A stretch of DNA of 14,292 nucleotides, taken from positions 1-14,292 of the forward strand of contig CAYRJN010000101.1 in the NCBI GenBank assembly GCA_964424545.1, written 5' to 3'. This document shows positions 6,525 to 12,852 of this stretch, one piece after another. Under the pieces are notes generated by a model. It had not been told where the DNA came from. It made no database searches and was given only the letters and a program-made list of their open reading frames with translations. A program made the translations under genes and the position numbers. How positions within the stretch are numbered: position 1 is the first letter of the stretch; every line of letters starts with the position of its first letter. Source of the stretch: JAUVIB01 sp964424545. Lineage in GTDB: Bacteria; Calditrichota; Calditrichia; Calditrichales; Calditrichaceae.

Positions 6525-7847
6525 TTAATGTATAGCGCTTTTAGATTCATTTATATTATCGGCGCGAAAAGAAAGAATCAATAAAAAAGCCGCTACGACA
6601 AGATTGAGATAAGCGGCTAAAGCGTAGTTTTTACCATAATCATGCAATAAACTGAAAAGATAAGGTCCCAAAGCGCTACCGGCAACCATCCAGCTCATAT
6701 TGTATCCGCTTATCGCCCCAAGATGTTTTGTGCCATAAAAACGCGGCCACATAACCGCTGAAACCACGCCGAACAAGCCTCCGGAGATTCCGTTTCCGAT
6801 AATAATCAGATAGACCGGAAAACCTTCTCCGAGAATCGATAAGCCCGCCATAGAAAAAATCATACCGATTATTTGAATCGCCAACAAGTATTTCAACTTA
6901 ATATAATCGGCCAAATAGCCGCCGACTAATTGAAATAAAACCGCAACAACCGATGAAGGAAGAAAAATCAGTATGGCGTCTTCTCTACTCAACCCTGCGT
7001 CTGAAAATATATTTACAATATTAAAGGTCAATGCGGTAACATAGAGAGCTTGCAGAGACAAGGTTAAGTTAAATATCCAAAAACTATAGGTCCCCCTTGC
7101 TTCTTTTAATGTATATTGTTTGTTAGGATGATATTTCGGTTTGTTTTTAATGTGAATATCAATTGCTTTACCGTCGGGAATCAATCCGTAATCTTGTGGA
7201 TTATCACGATAGGAAACAACGGCGAAAAGGGTAAAAAATACGCTGCTCGCTATGGCAATCTGTAGCCAGGCATTTTGCCAGCCGGAATTCATAATCAACA
7301 GATCAAATAAACGAGGTGCATAAGAGAATCCGAAGGAAACGGCAATACCCATTACCGCACTAGCCATACCGCGGCGCTTTTCAAACCACTTCATGACCAT
7401 GTTTCGAGATGACATAGTCAATACGCCCTGTCCGAAAAAACGCACAAAAAAAAAGGCAAAGGCCATCAAAATAAAAACAATTATCGAGCAATCCGATATA
7501 TTTAAAACGCAACGAATCAATTCCGTTATTTCGTCCACCTCGGCAATAAAAATTAATGCAAGGCCGAGAAAAAATCCCGACAGCGTAGCTGTTACCCGTG
7601 CGCCGAATTTATCAAAAAAACGACCCGCGTATGTTAACAGAAAGGAACTGCCAAGGGTGCCGATTAAATAAGCAAGACTCAACTTTTCGCGCGAAATCTT
7701 TAAATCTTCAATTAAAAAATCGGTAAAAACGGAAATACCGACCGTTTGTCCCGGAACGCTCATTAAAATGCCGATAGTTCCACTGAATAAAATAACATAT
7801 CCGTAAAAAAAGGGAAAACGAGCAATACTTAACTTATTTGTTTTCAT
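6525..7847 (-). CDS. MFS transporter, monocarboxylate/OFA-like
   Basis: A 440-residue inner-membrane carrier of the major facilitator superfamily with about twelve hydrophobic segments in two halves. A hydrophilic central loop near residues 213-250 carries YRDNPQDYGLIPDG, a sequence common in this branch. The signature between helices 2 and 3 is perfect, GRFFDKFGAR (75-84, GxxxDxxGxR), with its degenerate counterpart GGYLADYIKLK (309-319) in the second half. WFEKRRGMASAVMGIA (154-169) is also typical. The start FPFFYGYVILFSGTIG resembles oxalate:formate/monocarboxylate-type carriers, so an organic acid is a reasonable guess but not shown. No good ribosome site precedes the ATG. The start lies only 38 bases past the tRNA terminator, so its promoter must overlap that region or the gene depends on read-through. 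Confidence 0.9.
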   Translation of the reverse strand: MKTNKLSIARFPFFYGYVILFSGTIGILMSVPGQTVGISVFTDFLIEDLKISREKLSLAYLIGTLGSSFLLTYAGRFFDKFGARVTATLSGFFLGLALIFIAEVDEITELIRCVLNISDCSIIVFILMAFAFFFVRFFGQGVLTMSSRNMVMKWFEKRRGMASAVMGIAVSFGFSYAPRLFDLLIMNSGWQNAWLQIAIASSVFFTLFAVVSYRDNPQDYGLIPDGKAIDIHIKNKPKYHPNKQYTLKEARGTYSFWIFNLTLSLQALYVTALTFNIVNIFSDAGLSREDAILIFLPSSVVAVLFQLVGGYLADYIKLKYLLAIQIIGMIFSMAGLSILGEGFPVYLIIIGNGISGGLFGVVSAVMWPRFYGTKHLGAISGYNMSWMVAGSALGPYLFSLLHDYGKNYALAAYLNLVVAAFLLILSFRADNINESKSAIH

Positions 7848-7885
7848 ATTGGTTTACATGTAAAACGGATTCAAAATCGGATAAT

Positions 7886-7919
7886 AAAAAAGCCTTACAG
7901 ATAAATTACTGCAAGGCTT
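7886..7919 (-). terminator. Strong intrinsic terminator after tRNA-Ser(GCU)
   Basis: On the minus strand an 11-pair stem (arms 7919-7909 and 7900-7890, one G-U pair) closes an 8-base loop and is followed by a run of T (complement of A at 7886-7890). It begins 9 bases past the tRNA 3' end, as expected for a tRNA transcript terminator. Confidence 0.85.
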
Positions 7920-7927
7920 CTTTACAG

Positions 7928-8018
7928 CGGAGAGGCAGGGATTCGAACCCTGGATAGAGGTTATGCCCCTATACTCACTTAGCAGGCGAGCGCCTTCAGC
8001 CAGCTCGGCCACCTCTCC
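7928..8018 (-). tRNA. tRNA-Ser (anticodon GCU)
   Basis: A 91-base class II tRNA decoding AGC and AGU. The acceptor stem GGAGAGG pairs with CCTCTCC, with discriminator G as usual for serine. The anticodon stem CTCGC/GTGAG holds the loop CTGCTAA (anticodon GCT). The long variable arm has a seven-pair stem (ATAGGGG/CCTCTAT). The T arm is CAGGG-TTCGAAT-CCCTG. CCA is not encoded. It is the second of two serine tRNAs in tandem on this strand and is followed by a strong terminator. The spurious reading frame over it, at 7854-8063, is not a gene. Confidence 0.97.
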
Positions 8019-8045
8019 GAAAATAATCAACTGTAAAATTTCAAT

Positions 8046-8090
8046 AAAAAAAGAGTAACTCACGATACCGTAACAGCGTTACTCTATCGT
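8046..8090 (-). terminator. Terminator-like hairpin with a competing fold between the two serine tRNAs
   Basis: On the minus strand AGAGTAAC (8085-8078) can pair with GTTACTCT (8059-8052), leaving an 18-base loop and a seven-T run (8052-8046): an intrinsic terminator for the upstream tRNA-Ser(UGA). The same first arm can instead fold locally. ACGATA pairs with TATCGT (8090-8085 with 8067-8062) and GTAAC with GTTAC (8082-8078 with 8074-8070) around a three-base loop. The two folds share 8078-8085 and exclude each other, so read-through into the second tRNA could depend on which forms. Confidence 0.55.
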
Positions 8091-8129
8091 CTATTTTTAT
8101 TTTTCCGGTAATATTCTTTCTACGTTTTG

Positions 8130-8211
8130 CGGAGGATGAGGGACTCGAACCCCCAAGCCCGAAGGGCGGCGGTTTTCAAGACCGCTGACTTACCAATTAG
8201 CCTAATCCTCC
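8130..8211 (-). tRNA. tRNA-Ser (anticodon UGA)
   Basis: An 82-base class II tRNA decoding UCA and, by wobble, other UCN codons. The acceptor GGAGGAT pairs with ATCCTCC, discriminator G. The D stem is GGCT/AGTC. The anticodon stem GCGGT/ACCGC holds the loop CTTGAAA (anticodon TGA). The variable arm is compact, GCCC-TTC-GGGC within 14 bases, and the T arm is GGGGG-TTCGAGT-CCCTC. CCA is not encoded. It is the first tRNA of the tandem pair. A possible -10 element, TAAAAT, lies at 8227-8222 on the minus strand, with no clear -35. The anticodon is UGA, not UCA, so it is not a selenocysteine tRNA. Confidence 0.95.
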
Positions 8212-8327
8212 CACTAAATATATTTTAACATTGCCCAACCGGAAAGGCTTGAGCGTATGCCTTTTTCGTTCGAAATGATAATATAAAAAAATTCTAATTA
8301 TTTTCAAAATATTTTATCAATTCTCCG

Positions 8328-8867
8328 TTAAAATAACAATCGGCAAATATATACAGCCGCAATTAATCCGGCCGCATCGGCAATCAACCCGGCTGGCAAA
8401 GCATAGCGGGTTTTGCGGATGCCAACAGCGCCGAAATATACGGCTATTACATAAAAAGTCGTTTCGGTGCTGCCGAACATGGTTGACGATATAAATCCGA
8501 TCAACGAATCCGGTCCGTAGGTTTTCATTAAATCGGTCATTACACCGATAGAACCGCTTCCGGATAACGGACGCATTAAAGCCATGGGAATTACTTCTGA
8601 AGGCATACCGATAAAATTAGTAATTGGAGTTAATAGGGAAGTGAAAACATCAAGCGTCCCGCTGGCGCGGAACATACCGATGGCCACCAGCATAGCCACA
8701 AGATAAGGAATAATTTTGACACCAATGTCAAAGCCCTCTTTAGCGCCTTCCACAAAAGTTTCGTAAACCGGCACCTTTTTAAGATAGCCATAACCAAGAA
8801 AGAGCAATATAATTAGCGGTATAGCCAAAACCGAAAGAATATCAATCACCGTTTTCAATATTTCCAT
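8328..8867 (-). CDS. spmB: SpmB-like nucleoside recognition (gate) domain membrane protein
   Basis: A 179-residue integral membrane protein with about five hydrophobic segments. The conserved run RASGTLDVF (67-75), then IGMPSEVIPMALMRPLSGSG (86-105), YGPDSLIGF (117-125) and MFGSTETTFYVIAVYFGAVG (130-149) is characteristic of SpmB and its gate-domain relatives. In Bacillus subtilis SpmA and SpmB are needed for full dehydration of the spore core. Homologues are widespread in non-spore-formers, where their role is not known. The ATG overlaps the last base of the spmA stop (TAATG), so translation is probably coupled. The length matches the family. Nothing else in the window relates to sporulation. 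Confidence 0.92.
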   Translation of the reverse strand: MEILKTVIDILSVLAIPLIILLFLGYGYLKKVPVYETFVEGAKEGFDIGVKIIPYLVAMLVAIGMFRASGTLDVFTSLLTPITNFIGMPSEVIPMALMRPLSGSGSIGVMTDLMKTYGPDSLIGFISSTMFGSTETTFYVIAVYFGAVGIRKTRYALPAGLIADAAGLIAAVYICRLLF

Positions 8868-9538
8868 TATTGCGCGCCTTTCTCTCGTTTACGTTGAATA
8901 TATTGAATCGTTTTTACTACGCTTAAACCGACAATGGTTGCCGTTATGGCCGCCAAAATGGAAGGTATGACAATCATTTGCGGATTACTTGAACCGAGTG
9001 AAGCTCTTATGGCAATAGCCGTAGCCGGAACAATGGTTATGGCGCTGGTATTAATTACCAAAAAAGTGATCATATCATTGCTGGCTTCTTTCTTTTTGGG
9101 GTTAATCTTTTGTAATTCTTCCATTGCTTTCAAACCGAGAGGCGTTGCTGCGTTACTTAAACCCAGCATATTGGCGGCAATATTCATTATCATAGCGCCC
9201 ACCGCCGGATGATCGTGTGGTATATCGGGGAATAACCGTTTGGTAACGGGACGCACTCCTTTGGCAATTATATTTATTATACCCGCTTTTTCAGCCACGC
9301 GCATCAAACCCAGCCATAAAGCCATTATGCCGATTAAACCAAAGGCAATTTTTACGGCAAGAGCGGCCGAATCAATAGCGGCGGTAGTGATTTGCCCCAA
9401 TTTCGTATCTTTATTAAGATTCCCTTTCTCCTCAATCTTTTGAATGTCATCCTTTTTATGGACTACGTCATAAATATCACTGCCGCCGGCAATGAGAATG
9501 CTTAAAATTATCATCCAAAGCCAGATATGATTTAACAT
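8867..9538 (-). CDS. spmA: SpmA-like nucleoside recognition (gate) domain membrane protein
   Basis: A 223-residue inner-membrane protein. The N-terminal membrane anchor (5-19) is followed by a charged linker (27-48), then four or five hydrophobic segments. The family core is clear: HPAVGAMIMNIAANMLGLSN (110-129), ATPLGLKAMEEL (130-141), ASNDMITFLVINTSAITIVP (152-171) and IRASLGSSNP (177-186). The start is well supported by GGGAGG about four bases before the ATG (9543-9548 on the minus strand). It forms a two-gene unit with spmB through a one-base stop-start overlap. An extended -10 element lies about 45 bases upstream. In Gram-negative relatives the pair is often fused or adjacent, as here. 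A transport or membrane-homeostasis role is a guess. Confidence 0.92.
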   Translation of the reverse strand: MLNHIWLWMIILSILIAGGSDIYDVVHKKDDIQKIEEKGNLNKDTKLGQITTAAIDSAALAVKIAFGLIGIMALWLGLMRVAEKAGIINIIAKGVRPVTKRLFPDIPHDHPAVGAMIMNIAANMLGLSNAATPLGLKAMEELQKINPKKKEASNDMITFLVINTSAITIVPATAIAIRASLGSSNPQMIVIPSILAAITATIVGLSVVKTIQYIQRKREKGAQ

Positions 9539-9580
9539 ATATCCTCCCTATACAATCATTTAATATTTAATCCGGAAAAT

Positions 9581-9589
9581 ATAATACCA
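9581..9589 (-). promoter_or_regulatory. Extended -10 promoter element for spmAB
   Basis: On the minus strand TGGTATTAT (9589 to 9581) matches the extended -10 pattern TGnTATAAT with one mismatch. It would give a leader of about 35 bases before the spmA ATG. No good -35 is seen at 17 bases, which is common for extended -10 promoters. Confidence 0.4.
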
Positions 9590-9816
9590 AAGATATTGAA
9601 ATATAAAACAAGAGACGCAACTAATAGAGAAAATAGTATTGAGTAGTAAATTTCAAAAAATGACTAGCTTCTTCACGTCCTGTCAGAAAATAAACACTCT
9701 TTATAAACATTAACATTTCCTATCTTTTATTAACGAAACAAAGCTATCTAAAATAGTCATATAAATCAACTACAATAAAAGCTCCTTAACCGTATTGTTA
9801 CAAAATGATAATAAAA

Positions 9817-9824
9817 CGTTAACG
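9817..9824. promoter_or_regulatory. Candidate operator palindrome beside the receptor promoter
   Basis: CGTTAACG is a perfect 8-base palindrome set in A-rich flanks, three bases upstream of the putative -35 at 9828. Its right half, TTAACGAAA, recurs at 9730-9738. The symmetry and position fit a repressor or activator site for a helix-turn-helix dimer, such as a LacI-family protein. That the LacI-type protein encoded in this window binds here is speculation. Confidence 0.35.
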
Positions 9825-9827
9825 AAA

Positions 9828-9856
9828 TTGTCATATTACCTTTATACTTTTAGAAC
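9828..9856 (+). promoter_or_regulatory. Candidate sigma-70-type promoter of the receptor-lipoprotein operon
   Basis: TTGTCA (9828-9833, five of six consensus bases) and TAGAAC (9851-9856, four of six) are spaced by 17 bases. The predicted start near 9863 leaves a leader of about 45 bases before the ATG at 9909. If the organism is a true bacteroidete with its distinct promoter consensus, this match may be accidental. Confidence 0.4.
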
Positions 9857-9893
9857 GCTTGGTAATAATATATCGGTTCAATTTAGATTAATT

Positions 9894-9900
9894 AAAAAGG
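9894..9900 (+). promoter_or_regulatory. Ribosome binding site fixing the receptor start at 9909
   Basis: AAAAAGG ends eight bases before the ATG at 9909, which opens directly into a signal peptide. The earlier in-frame ATG at 9795 would put 38 unrelated residues ahead of that signal peptide. Confidence 0.6.
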
Positions 9901-9908
9901 TAAAAGAT

Positions 9909-12821
9909 ATGAAAACGCTAATTATATTTAAACAACCATTTAAAACGTTAATTTTTTTATTGTTTTTACTATTTGCCGTTATTCCTTTATTTGCATCGGA
10001 AAAAGGCAAAATCACAGGTAAAATTACGGATGCCGTATCAGGAGAACCGTTAGTCGGTGCTAATGTGTATTTGAAGGGTACCCTACTCGGCGCATCAACC
10101 GACTTGAAAGGATATTATGAGATCTCTTCTATTGCGCCTGGGACGTATGAACTGGTCATTTCAATGATTCAATACGAGGAAACAAGAATACCTAATTTAT
10201 TAGTGAAATCAGGCCAAAGCATTAAATTTAATTATGCGGTAGAACCGGAAATTTTAACTTCCAAAGAAATTGTAGTAGAAGCAAGAGCGGTACAAAATAC
10301 AGAAGCCGCGCTTTTATCCAAAAGACAGAACACCGATTTCATCGGAGACGCTGTCAGCTCCGAAGCAATTACACGGTCAGGTTTTAACAACGCCGCATCG
10401 GCAATGAAAATGGTAACCGGAGCTTCCGTTGTCGACGGAAAATATGTTTACGTTCGCGGATTAGGCGAGCGCTATTCTGCTACACAATTAAACGGGGCCG
10501 AATTGCCGAGTGCCGATCCCGATAAAAAAGCTTTTCAAATGGATTTATTGCCATCAAACCTTTTGGATAACATTGAAACGCAGAAAACCTTTACCCCCGA
10601 TAAACCCGGAAATTTTTCGGGCGGAATTGTTAATATCGCTACAAAAAGCTTTCCCGATAAATTTAATTTTAATTTGGCCGTTTCAATGGAATACAACTCC
10701 AATGCATCTTTTAACCCCCATTTTATCACACAAGAAGGCGGCAGCTTAGACTGGTTAGGTATGGACGACGGAACAAGAGCACTACCTAAGCAGATTGCCG
10801 GCGTTTCGCGTGAAAAATACAATCAGGTTAAAGATGAGGCCATAGTAAACAATAATCTGAATGCGGCAAAAAAATTAAGCGATTATTCAAATCAATTTAA
10901 TCATGAGATGGCTCCCATAACCTCTAATATTCCGATGAATAAGCAATTTTCCTTGTCTGTGGGAAATAATCCATCCTTATTCGGCGAACGCTTCGGTTAT
11001 CAACTAAGCTTAAGTTATCTGAATAAATATCAATTTTACGACGGTGGACGTATCGGAAAATATAAATTACCAGGCAATATTAATGATTATAATCAACTCA
11101 TTAATGAATTTGACTTATCGGAAACGAAAGGCATAAACAGTGTCGATTGGGGCGGTTTGCTAAATTTATCTTATGAACTGAATAATAATAGCCAAATACA
11201 CACTAATTTTATTTATTCCAAAAGCGGGATATCTAACAATCGTTATATTTCCGGTTTTTATAATGAAGGCACTATTGATGACGCTACCTTCGAAACAAGA
11301 GTTTTAAAATATACCGAACGCGATTTATTCACTTCTCAAATTCGAGGCGAGCATCTTTTACATGCTTTAAACAACGTTAAAATTGATTGGAACGCTTCGT
11401 ATGCTCAAACCAATCAGGATGAACCCGATACGCGATTTTTTAGCGACCATTATTATACTTTGGCGAACGGTACAAGACGATATATGATAAAGCCCGCAGT
11501 TTATCCCGTACCTACTCGATATTTTAGAAATCTATACGAAGGTAATTATATTCTTAATTTAAACATTAAAACGCCCATCTTTCATTATAAAAGGAATGAA
11601 GCAACCGTAAAATTCGGCGGCGCTTTTAGCGATAAAAACAGAGTATTCCGTGAACGCACCTATAAGTACGAAAACAATGACCAATTAAGTTATGACGGTA
11701 TTGCCAATAACTATTTTTCACAAAATAATACGGGTATTCTTTATAATGAGGACGGTAGTATTAAATACGATGATCATGGTAAAATTGTTTTCGGAAACTA
11801 TATTGTTGACGCTTCCGAAGATCGCTCAAATTATGACGGTCATGAACGTATTATCGCAGGATATGGCATGTTTGATATACCCTTTATGAATAATATGAGA
11901 CTTATCGCAGGCCTTCGTTATGAACTCACAAATATGAATGTTTTGACTTTGGCAAACGGATACGATGAAGGTAAAATATTTGAAAAAGATCTTCTTCCGT
12001 CGCTCAATCTTTTATACAAGACGACAACTATGATGAACTTTAGATTAGCTTACGGTAGAACTCTTGCCCGTCCAACCATGAGAGAAATGGCGCCTTTTAG
12101 CTCCGAAGATTTTGCCGCAGGATTTATAATTGCAGGGAATCCCGATCTACAACGCACTCTCATTGATAATTTCGATTTTCGTTGGGAATTTTTCGATCGC
12201 CCGGGTGAAATATACGCCGTTAGCGCTTTTTACAAAGAATTTACCCATCCCATCGAACGCGTAATTCGCAATGATAACAATGAAATTCGTTACGAAAATG
12301 TATCCAATGCAATTATCATCGGAACGGAATTGGAATTACGTAAAAATTTAAATCAACTATCTCCCTTTTTGCGCCATATTCAATTAGGCGTAAATTTTAC
12401 CGCCGTTTATTCTAAAGTTGATATCCCCGAGCGAGAGTTACAAAGTATAAGAACAAGCATACCCGATGCGCCGGATACAAGATCATTACAGGGACAATCG
12501 CCCTATTTAGTTAATATTAATCTACTGTATACGCGTCCCGAAAGCGGCTCTTCGCTCGATATATATTATAATGTTTTCGGGAAACGATTATCGGAAGTAA
12601 CCTTGGGACCAACGCCTAATATTTATGAAAAGTCGAGACACACTTTAAACATTTCCTTTAATCAAAAAATCATCGATAAATTAAAATTCAAAATTAACGC
12701 CTGCAATATTTTTAACTCTAAATACGAAAAAGTGTATTATTTTAAAGGAAAGGAGTATGCCTATCAAAGATTTTTATTAGGAAGAAATATTTCTATCGGT
12801 TTAAGTTATTCAATTGATTAA
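9909..12821 (+). CDS. TonB-dependent outer-membrane receptor with carboxypeptidase-like regulatory domain
   Basis: A 970-residue outer-membrane importer. Residues 1-30 are a signal peptide (KTLIFLLFLLFAVIPLFAS). Residues 33-112 form a carboxypeptidase-regulatory-like beta domain (GKITGKITDAVSGEPLVGAN, then a GYYEISSIAPGTYEL segment), an extension typical of Bacteroidota and relatives. EIVVEA (121-126) looks like the TonB box. The plug follows at about 145-245, with YVYVRGLGERYSATQLNG, PSADPDKKAFQMDLLPSN, KTFTPDKPGNFSGG and IVNIATKSF. The rest is a 22-strand-type barrel rich in aromatic beta strands, containing the RLAYGRTLARPTMREMAPF segment common before the last strands and ending GRNISIGLSYSID. 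Such receptors import siderophores, cobalamin, glycans or other large substrates using TonB energy. There is no SusD partner; a lipoprotein of another kind follows 31 bases downstream. Substrate unknown. Confidence 0.93.
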   Translation: MKTLIIFKQPFKTLIFLLFLLFAVIPLFASEKGKITGKITDAVSGEPLVGANVYLKGTLLGASTDLKGYYEISSIAPGTYELVISMIQYEETRIPNLLVKSGQSIKFNYAVEPEILTSKEIVVEARAVQNTEAALLSKRQNTDFIGDAVSSEAITRSGFNNAASAMKMVTGASVVDGKYVYVRGLGERYSATQLNGAELPSADPDKKAFQMDLLPSNLLDNIETQKTFTPDKPGNFSGGIVNIATKSFPDKFNFNLAVSMEYNSNASFNPHFITQEGGSLDWLGMDDGTRALPKQIAGVSREKYNQVKDEAIVNNNLNAAKKLSDYSNQFNHEMAPITSNIPMNKQFSLSVGNNPSLFGERFGYQLSLSYLNKYQFYDGGRIGKYKLPGNINDYNQLINEFDLSETKGINSVDWGGLLNLSYELNNNSQIHTNFIYSKSGISNNRYISGFYNEGTIDDATFETRVLKYTERDLFTSQIRGEHLLHALNNVKIDWNASYAQTNQDEPDTRFFSDHYYTLANGTRRYMIKPAVYPVPTRYFRNLYEGNYILNLNIKTPIFHYKRNEATVKFGGAFSDKNRVFRERTYKYENNDQLSYDGIANNYFSQNNTGILYNEDGSIKYDDHGKIVFGNYIVDASEDRSNYDGHERIIAGYGMFDIPFMNNMRLIAGLRYELTNMNVLTLANGYDEGKIFEKDLLPSLNLLYKTTTMMNFRLAYGRTLARPTMREMAPFSSEDFAAGFIIAGNPDLQRTLIDNFDFRWEFFDRPGEIYAVSAFYKEFTHPIERVIRNDNNEIRYENVSNAIIIGTELELRKNLNQLSPFLRHIQLGVNFTAVYSKVDIPERELQSIRTSIPDAPDTRSLQGQSPYLVNINLLYTRPESGSSLDIYYNVFGKRLSEVTLGPTPNIYEKSRHTLNISFNQKIIDKLKFKINACNIFNSKYEKVYYFKGKEYAYQRFLLGRNISIGLSYSID

Positions 12822-12852
12822 TTGAACATTTATTAAAAAAGGAGAGTTTGAA

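Larger units (their letters stand above)
9539..9908. other. Divergent control region between spmA and the TonB-dependent receptor
   Basis: A 370-base AT-rich gap with no credible gene. An upstream in-frame ATG at 9795 extends the receptor frame but lacks a ribosome site and a signal peptide at its beginning. The region holds a probable spmA promoter near its left end, a candidate receptor promoter with an adjoining palindrome near its right end, and the nonamer TTAACGAAA twice in the same orientation (9730-9738 and 9819-9827). The middle (about 9610-9720) shows nothing I can name. Confidence 0.6.

Noticed and set aside
7854..8063. A 69-codon minus-strand reading frame
   Set aside because: It is read straight through tRNA-Ser(GCU); its EVAELAEGARLLSE segment is the translated tRNA itself, a well-known artefact.
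8243..8266. AAAGGC/GCCTTT hairpin followed by five T on the plus strand
   Set aside because: It would terminate plus-strand transcription, but no plus-strand gene lies upstream; on the minus strand, where spmAB and the tRNAs are, it has only a three-T tail.
9795..9908. 38-residue N-terminal extension of the TonB-dependent receptor
   Set aside because: No ribosome site, and it would place polar residues ahead of a perfect signal peptide; the start at 9909 is far better.
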